Assembly (NCBI GenBank): GCA_947561715.1
Contig: OX387198.1
Span: 620,001 to 684,000, forward strand
DNA length: 64,000 nucleotides
Origin: Ascidia mentula
Taxonomy: Eukaryota > Chordata > Ascidiacea > Phlebobranchia > Ascidiidae
Direction: 5' to 3'
Shown: positions 1-9,858 of the stretch, piece after piece
Position numbering within the stretch: the first letter of the stretch is position 1
Layout of the letters: every line of letters starts with the position of its first letter
Position numbers and translations under genes: made by a program
The notes under the pieces: generated by a model
The model's input: only the letters and a program-made list of their open reading frames with translations
Databases searched by the model: none
What the model was told of the DNA's origin: nothing

Positions 1-321
1 GTTGTTCTTGACCATTGTTTCTATTCACCCAAGCAGCAGCGTTCCAGACGGGCAATGTGTTAGATGCAATAGAATATCTCTAGCGACTACAAGTGGCATT
101 CAAGCTGACGATTTGTAACCGCATGGGGGACAATGTATATATTCAACATATCAGCTCATGGTAAAGGTTGGGGGGTCGATTGGAAGCATCGGTCAAAAAT
201 AAGTAAAGGTTTATGCCACTTGTCCCCCAGTCGCTAGAGATATTCAAAAATAAGTAAAGGTTCACAAAGTGGAAGTCTTTGCTTGGCCGTTTGGTCAGCA
301 AAGTCGTCTGATAGTCACACC

Positions 322-374
322 AGCTGCACTGATGACACCTCATAGGTAGAAACAGTGGCCATCTGTATGCAGCT
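322..374 (+). ncRNA. type I hammerhead ribozyme candidate
   Basis: Seen in order: stem I 5' strand AGCTGCA (322-328), core CTGATGA (329-335), stem II ACCT-cat-AGGT, core GAAA (349-352), stem III CAG..CTG closed by the A-U pair next to the cleavage site, site UA (366-367), and stem I 3' strand TGCAGCT (368-374), which pairs perfectly with the 5' strand. Cleavage would fall after A367. The 10.1/11.1 pair of stem II is C/A, a weakness. An AAAGTGG remnant precedes it at about 260, as in the other copies. Family knowledge: stem I open-ended hammerheads occur in animal retroelements and retrozymes. Activity is inferred. Confidence 0.65.
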
Positions 375-1118
375 CACATCATTAAATGTTTCTTTTCCAA
401 TTCCTTCATGTGCATCAGAATAAAAATCTGCACAAAACCATTAACTGCGAGTAATTTCATTGGTTTGGAAACTATTACATTCCCGCATTTTTTAGTCTTC
501 TGGCCGCTCTTTGTATAATTGTGAGGTCATCCAAACATATGGAGTGACTTTGCAAAGGTGATTTTAAGGTCACGACGCCGGCAAATCACTCTATTTAGTC
601 CCACGGTTGACTGAACATACAAACCGCAACGCCAAACGCCGACACCGATCGCCACGATCTTACGGAAATGGCGCAATTGTAAACCATCCAATCGTAAGAC
701 GTTTTGCATCACACGAACTGGTATTCAATCTTGTTATCTTCACGCATTACCGAGCATGACTAAACGTTGCGTTATCTTGGTGAAAACAAGTGCATTCGAC
801 CGTTACATAAGAAGGACACGGGACAAAATGTTATCTTGCACCAACCTCAGTAAATTTGGATTGACAAATTTTCAAAATTATTTGCGGGATATTATTTATT
901 TTTACCGATGGTTTTGCTCAAGGCGATGCCTACAAAATTGATTTCTTTTTTCCATCGAACGAACTTCTGTTCTGAACAGTTACATCACCTCTAAACGGCT
1001 CACGACTTTAGAGTGACGTAAGAGTCTCATCTAAAAATTGGTGCCCGGGTTGCATTGTTTCGTTATTTTCTCCTCGATTCCGCAGTTCTGATGCTGGGTT
1101 GTGTGCTGTAACATTATC

Positions 1119-1153
1119 CTGATGAAGCCTAGCTGAACAGCAGGCGAAACGTC
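1119..1153 (+). ncRNA. hammerhead-like core with palindromic stem III
   Basis: CTGATGA (1119-1125) and GAAA (1146-1149) flank a GCCT/AGGC stem II, followed by CGTC. The stem III would be only the self-complementary ACGU, which can pair only between two molecules, as reported for dimeric hammerheads of Penelope-like elements. Stem I may be TTATC with GGTAA. One extra A lies between the CTGATGA box and stem II, which lowers confidence. The same sequence recurs at 10819-10853 and, with core changes, at 11738, 30115 and 39295. Confidence 0.35.
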
Positions 1154-1894
1154 GGTAAAAAAAGGAGGAAAGATTATTAAAATACAAGACGTAACTGCAT
1201 GCGAACAAAATGAAACGCCTTGGTGATAGTTTGAGGCCTAATTGGGCGTCGTCATAAACTCCACATATTGGTGGAAAACAAGTGCATTCGACCGTGGCCT
1301 CTGCCGACTTTGCCCAGACGATCTCACCTCTCTCAAACTTTTCAATTGTCAGACTTACGTATGACGTCACAAGTGAGATGTGATGCTTGACGTTTGTTGG
1401 TCTGCAACATGGATGCCAACCTTTCCCAACCACAAGTCAAAATATCCAAGAGACCACACAATATCTGGCAATTTTGTTCCATTCACCGTCCATGTTGTGG
1501 ATTATCGTTTTTTTTTTGTACTGTGATGCATATGGTTACAGGAAAAAGCAGCCCCTGGTCAAATGCATTAGCCTGAGAGGTCAGATATGTCCCAAAAACG
1601 TACCACAAAAAAATATTTTTGATAATTTTGGTGTGTTTTGCAATTCATGACTAAATCGATTGAAATCGTAAATTATTTTGAAATGAAATGCAACGCAGTA
1701 GTAATGGATGCTCCAGTGTTGTACAATGGCATTGCGGTTAACCTGAGTCTGTCTCTGCCACGTGAATAAAATTACGGCAAAACCTGACTACAATTATCAC
1801 AACAAAAAAGTTTTCTACTGCCTTTTATTGAATGTAACTTTATCTGTTCCAACCTGAGAAGCTGCCAGAAAAGAAAAGTTTAAACTGGAAACTG

Positions 1895-3057
1895 TTAGAT
1901 GACAAGATGAAGGGCTGCAACAGCAAGCAATGCCAACTTAAACGGATCAAATCTGACGAAACCACATGAACCAGTTGTAGTGGTTGGGATGGTTGTAGTG
2001 GTTGGTATGGTTGTAGTAGGTGGGATGGTTGTAGTAGTTGGGATGGTTGTAGTGGTTTTGATGGTTGTAGTGGTTGTTGTAGTGGTTGGAATGACTATAT
2101 TGGTTGGGTACGTTGCTGTGTTGCACCCATCTGTAGGTATTTACACAAAGAAGACGTTAGTCTTAAACATAATTCGACCTGAAAATAGTAGCCAAAAATC
2201 TGCTGTGAATCTAGATCAACCCACAACGAAAAATTAGATATCAACTCTAAAATGAACAATTTCTTATGCATCTCTTCCACGAGCATGTGGCCATTACTGC
2301 ATGCAAGTTGGGCTTCACGTCCTAACTGCAAATCAGTCATGTGGGATGTTTTCGAACAAAAGCGTTAAAAAAACAATTCTGTGGACCTGTGCTGCAAACG
2401 GATGTACAGACGCTGAAGAGACAACCTGTCGGTATTAGCGACGATCCACACGATCTGGCGATACTTCCTGTATCTGTAACACACAGGAACAAATTTGTAT
2501 ATAAAAGTACTTGATTTCGTCATTAATAGAAAAAAAATTATTTTGCATTTATTGATGATCTGCGTATAAGGACAATTACCTTCGTGTAAAACGGTCACAC
2601 AAGCATCAAGCAACCAGAAGCATGAGACCAAATGATCTTCAGACACTTGTGGACCCAAACAACCAGATCCAGGTGTTAGAAACGAGTTGTGCAAACAAAC
2701 ATAACAGTCGATGGCTTCACCTGCAATATTTAATATTTCAGATTAACCACGTTTCATCATTTCCATGTTGAACCCGAACATTTGAAGCCGACGGGCAAAG
2801 GAGTTATGGCGAAATGCAAAATTGCATTTTAATAGTTTATGTTGTCATGAATTTATCAAAGTTATTTAGGTGACTTTCTAAATCACGATCATTTCCATAA
2901 AATAAGGGAGCGATACAAGAACAAATAAAACAAATTTGAAGCTATCTGTACGGCGCCCTTGAGAAGCATTTACACACAGTGTTTGTTGTGTTTTATAATG
3001 CAACGACTTACATTTTGTAAACATAGACAAGACGATGGCCAAAATAACAATCTTCAT
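1895..3057 (-). CDS. Ly6/uPAR-like GPI-anchored protein, type B, gene 1 (intact)
   Basis: Four exons on the minus strand: E1 3012-3057, E2 2580-2720, E3 2387-2473, E4 1895-2130; 169 aa. All introns are phase 1. E1 begins MKIVILAIVLSMFTK, a signal peptide. E2 opens EAIDCYVC, the typical Ly6 start. E3 reads TGSIARSCG..TGC..VCTSVCST, and splicing restores D-GCN, the closing Ly6 signature; the LU domain has ten cysteines. E4 then gives a Thr-rich stalk and GSCGFVRFDPFKLALLAVAALHLVI-type tail (hydrophobic end = GPI signal). AATAAA (tttatt at 1824-1829) follows the stop. The E3 acceptor was chosen because it aligns with the 52 and 55 kb paralogs; another AG 36 bp upstream is possible. The intron-3 donor GTCCAC is weak in all B genes. 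Role: cell-surface protein, ligand unknown. Confidence 0.85.
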
Positions 3058-3816
3058 GTTTCGAGTTATTTAAACCACTGTGTATTCCTCCAATGCAAAA
3101 TAAATCCTAACACTGAATCACACGGAAATCAAACTACAAACCGCAAGCATCAAACAAGCAACCTCTCAGATAAACGCATTTACTTAAACCAGTTGTAATG
3201 AACTCCAACCTCCATCCCCTTTTTTCTAGCGGACGAAACTTCTGTTTCTACCAATGACGTCACATCCAATTTGTGAACATGTGACATTCTCACCTCTTTC
3301 CGTTAACTTTTAGGCCGTGTCTAAAATATCTAGTTCTTAACTACAACTTGTGGCAATGAATTCTCCAGTAAATATTCAGTATATTTATTTGTATAATTTG
3401 TTTCACTGAAGTTTATTGCATGGAAGTCATGAGAAATGCTCGTTGTTTGTCGATATTATATTATGTGTTGGCATAAATCCGCGATACATTTGGCAGATGG
3501 GAATGAATACAAATTCGAATTAATGAATCAATGATAAGTTGACAGAGTTATTGTCACGCATGGAAACGTTCGTAGTATTGATGATGGAGCTAAGCGCATC
3601 CGACCATGTTCGCAGACTTGGTTCAGACTGTGTCGTCATGCTCCAACGCAGCATTGGCTAGTCTCTGCCTTGGCTAAAATTCCGGCAAAATCTGACCACA
3701 ATTTTCACAACATAAGTTTTCTACAGAGTTTTATTGAACGTAACGTCAAGTGTTCCAATGTTACAATCAGCCAGTTAAAAAATCTTCTTGTGCCTTCGTG
3801 TTGAAAGTAGGAATGA
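3058..3816. other. intergenic spacer / promoter region of gene 1
   Basis: No gene. This is the standard spacer of the array: the GGACGAAACTTCTGTT..TGACGTCAC module about 200 bp upstream of the gene 1 ATG, then an AT-rich stretch containing AATATTCAGTATATTT, the recurrent TTGTCACGCATGG near 3550, and the 3' flank with AATAAA (tttatt 3730-3735) of the next locus. Confidence 0.6.
3255..3262. promoter_or_regulatory. TGACGTCA (CRE-type) palindrome in a conserved upstream module
   Basis: The palindrome is the ATF/CREB consensus and lies 198 bp upstream of the gene 1 start codon, preceded by CGAAACTTCTGTT. The same module in the same orientation lies upstream of other B genes at 8109, 19411, 23268, 26079, 32200, 34513, 42095 and 44475, and in changed form upstream of the 46 kb A gene (TGACGTAT at 47195). 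Because related motifs also occur in X blocks, it may be part of an old repeat rather than a selected promoter. Confidence 0.45.
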
Positions 3817-4717
3817 TTACAACACAAGGAGAAGAGATGCTACAGCAAGCAATGCCAACTTGTATGGATCAAATCTGGAGGAATTGGCTGCGTTGCATCC
3901 GTCTGTAGGGGTTAATACGACAAAATAATTTATTGGAAAAAACATATTGGAAAAATGATTTTATCACTAAAATTAAACCGAACTGAAATAATTGTTTAAC
4001 AAATAAAGAAACAATTTGCAAAGAAAATCCTTAGAAAGAGAAATCAAAAGTTTGACAACCCGTTAAAAAAATGCGGATTTTTAAAAATAGTTTTTTTTGT
4101 AGAGTTTTATTCCCAAAAATTCATATCCATGAGCATCAGCGAGCTTGAATTGTACGAAAGAAGTTTGCTACGCACACTGTGCTTAGCTGTTTACCACCCT
4201 ACATTCCATAACCCTTACGAATACTTTCTTGGTGTTTCCCTTCAACTCATGGAGGCACAAAACCGCACGCGATGTAATTCAACCCCCTCCCCCCCCCCAG
4301 TAGGGCGGGAAATTCCACTCAGCCGTGAAAATTCTTAGAAACGAGTTTGTGCAAACAAACATAACAGTCGATGGCTTCAACTGCAATATTTAATATTTCA
4401 GATTAACCATGTTTCATCATTTCCATATTAAACCCGAACATTTGATGCCGACGGGCAAAGGAGTTATGGCGAGATGCAAAACTGAATTTTAGTAGTTTAT
4501 GTTGTCATGAATTTATCAAAGTTATTCAGGCGACTTTCTAAATCATGAACAATTCCATAAAATAAGGAAGCGATACAAGAACAAATAAAATCAATTTGAT
4601 TTGAAGCAATTTGTGCGACGCCCTTGGGAAACATTTACTCACAGTTTTAGTTGTGTTTTATAACTACTTACATTTCGTGAAGATAGACAGGACGGTGGTC
4701 AAAATAACAATCTTCAT
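3817..4717 (-). pseudogene. A/B chimeric Ly6 locus missing exon 3
   Basis: An intact type A exon 4 (3817-3902: DGCNAANSSRFDPYKL.. then a hydrophobic tail) and type A intron 3 run into the 5' part of a type B exon 2 (4335-4380), followed by an intact B exon 1 (4672-4717, MKIVILTTVLSIFTK). Exon 3 and most of exon 2 are gone, and the remaining exon 2 piece has one extra T (GAGTTTGTG for GAGTTGTG), a frameshift. The same junction occurs at 26641-27544. A C-rich tract sits just before the breakpoint near 4286-4300. Confidence 0.75.
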
Positions 4718-5248
4718 GATTTGAGCTGTTTCTCACCTCTTTCCGTTAACTTCTAAAATATCTAGTTCTTAACTATAATTTGTAGAAATGAATTCTCCAG
4801 TAAATATTCAGTATATTTATTTGTATAATTTGTTTCACTAAAGTTTATTGCGTGAAAGTCATGAGAAATGATCGTAGTTTGTCGATATTATATTATGTGT
4901 TGGCATAAATCCGCGATACATTTGGCAGATTGGAATGAATACAAATTCGAATTAATGAATCAATGATAAGGTGACAGAGTTATTGTCACGCATGGAAACG
5001 TTCGTAGTATTGATGATGGAGCTAAGCGCATCCGACCATGTTCGCAGACTTGGTTCAGACTGTGTCGTCATGCTCCAACGCAGCATTGGCTAGTCTCTGC
5101 CTTGGCTAAAATTCCGGCAAAATCTGACCACAATTTTCACAACATAAGTTTTCTACAGAGTTTTATTGAACGTAACGTCAAGTGTTCCAATGTTACAATC
5201 AGCCAGTTATAAAATCTTCTTGTGCCTTCGTGTTGAAAGTACGAATGA
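4718..5248. other. intergenic spacer lacking the TGACGTCA module
   Basis: This shortened spacer retains CTCACCTCTTTCCGTTAAC and the AT-rich and GTCACGCATGG parts, but the GAAACTTCTG..TGACGTCAC module present between most other genes is deleted near 4733. No gene seen. It ends in the 3' flank (AATAAA) of the following type A locus. Confidence 0.55.
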
Positions 5249-6350
5249 TTACAACACAAGGAGAAGAGCTGCTACAGCAAGCAATGCCAACTTGTATGGA
5301 TCAAATCTGGAGGAATTGGCTGCGAGCTTGAATTGTACGAAGGAAGTTTGCTACGCACACTGTGCTTAGCTGTTTACCACCCTACATTCCATAACCCTTA
5401 CGAATACTTTCTTGGTGTTTCCCTTCAACTCATGGAGGCACAAAACCGCACGCGATGTAATTCAACCCCCTCCCCCCCCCTAGCAGAGCGGGAAATTCCA
5501 CCCAGCCGTGAAAATTCTTCCGCGCCACTTAAACTAGTTTTATTTGGAATATTGCATTAAGTATCGACTCTATATAAAATGGACAGACACGTGGTCACAA
5601 AAACTTTTATGTTGAACAAAATGCTGACATAGGTCTAAGGACAAATTTGCTTGTAAACCTAATTGTAATTTTAATCACAACTAACCGGTGGTACAGATGG
5701 ATGTGCAAACGTTGTTCACGCCTGATGCCCTGCAACCTGACTGTGAGCTTGAATAGTCACAGAGTCGATAGACTGAAGTAAGTCTGTCTGAAATGGTTTA
5801 ATTTTTGTTACAAGAACTTTAAACCAACTCGCCTAATTTTATTTAGTGTTTTATTCATATAAAACTTTTTAAATATTTACAATTACAAAAAATTCATCAA
5901 TAGGAATGGCTCTTCTGGCACTTAAGTTACGAAAGTGTTTATTGTAACCAACGTTTCGTCCACCATCCGGCGAGACTTTCTCAGGTTATGTCCAAAAAAA
6001 AGCAGAACAAAAAATTAGTTGGTAATTTTTAACTTACGTTGGTAGGTTGTAACTTTCAAACATGCATCCTCATCATTTGGGCATGGGTTCAAGTTCAGGC
6101 CTTCTTCAACTTGGAAACCCGGTGAATTGAGGTTATCAGAAGAGAAGAAGTACTGGTAACAATCAAGAGCATGACCGGCAAAAAACAAACATGAAACATC
6201 AACAAATAGAATAGACTTGGTTTCAAGCAACAGTTACACCATAACTGTACTGACGAGACATATCTGAAACTCTTCTTGCTGCATAATCCACAAAGTCAAC
6301 TTACATTGCATCAAAGTGGACAGAAGTGTGACCACAAAAATAATCTTCAT
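5249..6350 (-). pseudogene. type A Ly6 locus with truncated exon 4 and broken exon 2 acceptor
   Basis: E1 6305-6350 (MKIIFVVTLLSTLMQ), E2 6038-6175 (HALDCYQYFFSSDNLNSPGF..), E3 5686-5772 (RLCDYSSSQSGC..VCTSICTT) are in frame and match the intact A genes. Two lesions are visible. The exon 2 acceptor reads gccg instead of gcag, so the AG is lost. Exon 4 (5249-5324) keeps the stop and hydrophobic tail, but a deletion at 5324 joins it to the middle of intron 3, removing the acceptor and the DGCN codons. Expression of a normal protein is unlikely. Upstream, the sequence is cut about 130 bp before the ATG and joined to the 3' flank of the next B gene. Confidence 0.8.
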
Positions 6351-6706
6351 GTTTTCAGCAGCTCAACAAATGTCAGTAGCGCGAATTTAAGTTGTCTTCC
6401 AGCAATACCGGTTCCAATTTCAGCCCTTCAATCCTAAAGAACTAAAAAAAACTAAAATATTGTTGTCAAAAATCTCGCCAAACAAATTTTTGAAATGAAA
6501 TGCAACGCAGAAGAAATGGATGCTCCAGTGTTGTACAATGGCATTGCGGTTAACCTAAGTCTGTCTCTGCCTCGTGACTAAAATTTAGGCAAAATCTGAC
6601 TATAATTATCACAACAAAAAAGTTTCCCACTGCCTTTTATTGAATGCAACTTTATCTGTTCCAACGTGAGAGGCTGCCAGAATAGAAAAGTTTAAACTGG
6701 AAACTG

Positions 6707-7873
6707 TTAGATGACAAGGTGAAGGGCTGCAACAGCAAGCAATGCCAACTTAAACAGATCAAATCTGACAAAACCACATGAACCAGTTGTAGTGGTTGGG
6801 ATGGTTGTAGTGGTTGGGATGGTTGTAGTGGTTGTTGTGGTTGTAGTAGTTGTGGTAGTTGAGATGGTTGTAGTAGGTGGGATGGTTGTAGTAGTTGGGA
6901 TAGTTATAGTGCTAGGGTATGTTGCTGTGTTGCACCCATCTGTAGGGATTTACACAAAGAAGACGTTAGTCTTAAACATAATTCGAACTGAAAATAGTAG
7001 CCAGAAATCTGCTGTGAATCTAGATCAACCCACAATGAAACACTAGATATAAACTCTAAAATGAAACAATTTCTTATGCATCTCTTCCACGAGCATGTGG
7101 CCATTACTGCATGCAAGTTGGGCTTCACGTCCTAACTGCAAATCAGTTATGTGGCATATTTTCGAAGAAAAACGTTAAAAAAACGATTCTGTGGACCTGT
7201 GCTGCAAACGGATGTACAGATGCTGAAGAGACAACCAGTCGGTATTAACGACGATCCACACGATCTGGCGATACTTCCTGTATCTGTAACACACAGGAAC
7301 AAATTTGTACATGAAAATACTTGATTTCGTCATCAATAGAAGAAATTTATTGTGTAATTATTGATGATCTGCGTATATGATATAAGGACAATTACCTTCG
7401 TGCAAAACGGTCACACAAGCATCAAACAACCCGAAGCATGACACCAAATAACCTTCCGACATTTGCGGTCCAAGACATCCAGATCCAGGTGTTAGAAACG
7501 AGTTGTGCAAACAAACATAACAGTCGATGGCTTCACCTGCAATATTAAATATTTCAGATTAACCATGTTTCATCATTTCCATATTGAACCTGAACATTTC
7601 ATACCGAGGGGCAAAGGAGTTATGGCGAGATGCAAAACTAAATTTTAATAGTTTATGTTGTCATGAATTCATCAAAGTTGTTCATGTGATTTTCTAAATC
7701 ATGAACAATTCCATAAAATAAGGAAGCGATACAAGAACAAATAAAACAAATTTGATTTGAAGTAATTTGTGCGACGCCCTTGGGAAGCATTTACTCACAG
7801 TTTTAGTTGTGTTTTATAACTACTTACATTTTGTGAAGATAGACAGGACGGTGGTCAAAATAACAATCTTCAT
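6707..7873 (-). CDS. Ly6/uPAR-like GPI-anchored protein, type B, gene 4 (intact)
   Basis: Exons E1 7828-7873, E2 7396-7536, E3 7197-7283, E4 6707-6939; 168 aa. The signal peptide is MKIVILTTVLSIFTK. The LU domain starts EAIDCYVC and keeps ten cysteines, ending in VCTSVCST-D-GCN after splicing. E2 differs from gene 1 in its second half (QMSEGYLVSCFGLFDAC). The E4 stalk alternates TTTTIP with longer Thr runs and begins TATYPSTITIP. The hydrophobic tail is conserved. AATAAA follows the stop. Its upstream spacer has the complete TGACGTCA module (8109-8116, 236 bp from the ATG). Probably a membrane-anchored surface protein; the partner cannot be read from sequence. Confidence 0.85.
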
Positions 7874-9079
7874 GTTTTAATCTGTTTGAATCACTGTGTA
7901 TTCCTCCAATGTAAAATAAATCCTAACACTGAATCACATGGAAATCAAACTACAAACCGCAAGCGTCAAACAAGTTACCTCTCAGATGAACGCTTTTACT
8001 TAAACCAGTTGTAATGAAACCCAACCTCCATCCCATTGTAAATTCGCCCCAATAGCTTTTTATCTGAGTTTCCTTTTTTCCAGCGGACGAAACTTTTGTT
8101 TCTACCAATGACGTCACATCCAATTTGTGAACATGTGACATTCTCACCTCTTTCCGTTAACTTTTAAGCCGTGTCTAATATATCTAATTCTTAACTATAA
8201 CTTGTGGCAATGAATTCTCCAGTAAATATTCAGTATATTTATTTGTACAATTTGTTTCACTGAAGTTTATTGCGTGGAAGTCATGAGAAATGCTCGTTGT
8301 TTGTCGATATTATATTATGTGTTGGCATAAATCCGCGATACACTTGGCAGATGGGAATGAATACAAATTCGAATTAATGAATCAATTATAAGTTGACAGA
8401 GTTATTGTCACGCATGGAAGCGTTTGTAGTATTGATGATAGGGCCAAGTGAATTCGACCATGTTTTCAGACTTGGTTCAGACTGTGTCGTCATGCTCCAA
8501 CGCACAGTGGCATTGGGGTTAATTTACGTTAGTCTCTGCCTTGGCTAAAATTGCGTCGAAATCTGACCACAATTTTCACAACATAAGTTTTCTACAGAGT
8601 TTTATTGAACGTAAAGTGTTCCAATGTTACAAGCAGCCAGTGTAAAAAGCTTATTGTCCCTTCGTGTTGAAAGTCCATGTTGTGGATTATCTTTTTTTGT
8701 ACTGTGATGCATATGTTTACTGGAAAAAGCAGCACTGGGCCAAATTCGTCGGCCTGAGAGGTCAGATATGTCCCAAAAATGTACCACAAATAAAAACATT
8801 TTTGGTAATTTTGGTGTGTTTGGCAATTCATGACTAAATCTAGTGAAGTAGAAATTATTTTGAAATGAAATGCAAAGCAGAAGAAATGGATGCTCCAGTG
8901 TTGTACAATGGCATTGCGGTTAACCTGAGTCTGTCTCTGCCTGGTGAATAAAATTACGGCAAAAAATCTAACTACAAATTATCACAACAAAAAAGTTTCC
9001 CACTGCCTTTTATTGAATGCAACTTTATCTGTTCCAACGTGAGAGGCTGCCAGAATAGAAAAGTTTAAACTGGAAACTG
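7874..9079. other. long-type intergenic spacer
   Basis: No gene. From gene 4 outward: TGACGTCA module (8109-8116), AT-rich stretch, GTCACGCATGG (about 8408), then a block found in several spacers (also about 13920-14200, 32700-32930, 35010-35240, 42570-42830). In this block the 3' flank of a type A locus changes abruptly after TTGAAAGT into sequence also found at the end of X blocks. The small open frames here recur only with the duplication. Confidence 0.55.
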
Positions 9080-9858
9080 TTAGATAACAAAGTGGAGGGC
9101 TGCAACAGCAAGCAATGCCAACTTAAACGGATCAAATCTGACAAAACCACATGAACCAGTTGTAGTGGTTGGGATGGTTGTAGTGGTTTTGATGGTTGTG
9201 GTGGTTGTTGAGGTGGTTGGAATGACTATATAAGTTGGGTACGTTGCTGTGTTGCACCCATCTGTAGGGATTTACACAAAGAAGACCTTAGTCTTAAACA
9301 TAATTCGACCTAAAATTTGTAGCCAAAAATCTGCTGTGAATCTAGATAACCCCACAACGAAACACTAGATATCAACTCTAAAATGAAACATTTTTTTATG
9401 CATCTCTTCCACGAGCATGTGGACATTACTGCATGCAAGTCGGGCTTCACGTCCTAACTGCAAATCAGTTATGTGGCATATTTTCGAAGAAAAGCGTTAA
9501 AAAAACGTTTCTGCGGACCTGTGCTGCAAACAGATGTACAGATGCTGAAGAGACAACCTGTCGGTATTAGCGACGATCCACATGATCTGGCGATACTTCC
9601 TGTATCTGTTACACACAGGAACAAATTTGTACAAGAAAATACTTGATTTCGTCATTAATAGAAAAAAATTATTGTGTAATTATTGATGATCTGCGTATAT
9701 GATATAAGGACAATTACCTTCGTGTAAAACGGTCACACAAGCATCAAACAACCCGAAGCATGACACCAAATAACCTTCAGACACTTGTGGTCCAAGACAT
9801 CCAGATCCAGGTGTTAGAAACGAGTTGTGCAAACAAACATAACAGTCGATGGCTTCAT
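9080..9858 (-). pseudogene. type B Ly6 locus lacking exon 1
   Basis: E2 9718-9858, E3 9519-9605 and E4 9080-9261 are intact and in frame, with a short stalk. Intron 1 runs upstream to about 10160 and then, where exon 1 should follow TACTTAC, changes into X-block sequence. No signal-peptide exon with the family start MK(I/A).. appears before the next locus. Without exon 1 the product could not be secreted unless a distant exon is used. The exon 2 first base differs (AT instead of GT after the acceptor). Confidence 0.7.

Larger units (their letters stand above)
1..1680. repeat. X block copy 1 (segmental duplication, no gene)
   Basis: No convincing gene. The first 120 bases match the stretch near 28380-28520, and 480-1680 matches 10180-10980, 11095-12300, 29465-30670 and, more diverged, 38340-39810. 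Short open frames inside are conserved only because the DNA is duplicated; none resembles a known protein. The block contains a hammerhead-type element at 322-374, a hammerhead-like hairpin at 1119-1153, and a copy of the GAAC..ACATCAC promoter-like motif near 954-990. It abuts the 3' flank of the first Ly6 gene. Confidence 0.7.

Noticed and set aside
527..712. Conserved open frames inside X blocks (527-712, 756-941 and copies)
   Set aside because: Conserved only because the DNA is duplicated; no recognisable protein motif and no splice or start context.
1980..2237. Plus-strand open frames rich in Val/Gly (VVVGMVVV), also at 6792, 22022, 24786, 30957 and 48764
   Set aside because: They are the antisense of the Thr-rich stalk exon 4; the minus strand gives signal, LU domain and GPI tail with correct splicing.
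2474..2509. Alternative exon 3 acceptor 36 bp upstream (AAATCAAG before TACTTTTA)
   Set aside because: Poor pyrimidine tract, and it would add 12 residues with an extra cysteine not found in D or E, which align with the downstream acceptor.
2365..2694. Minus-strand 109-codon frame running from exon 2 through intron 2 into exon 3
   Set aside because: It reads exon 3 in the wrong frame and loses the cysteine pattern; the spliced reading restores it in all copies.
4129..4338. Plus-strand 69-codon frame repeated at 5333, 20533, 24132 and 26956
   Set aside because: It lies in type A intron 3, and the frame is disrupted in the copies near 45900 and 54450, so it is not under coding constraint.
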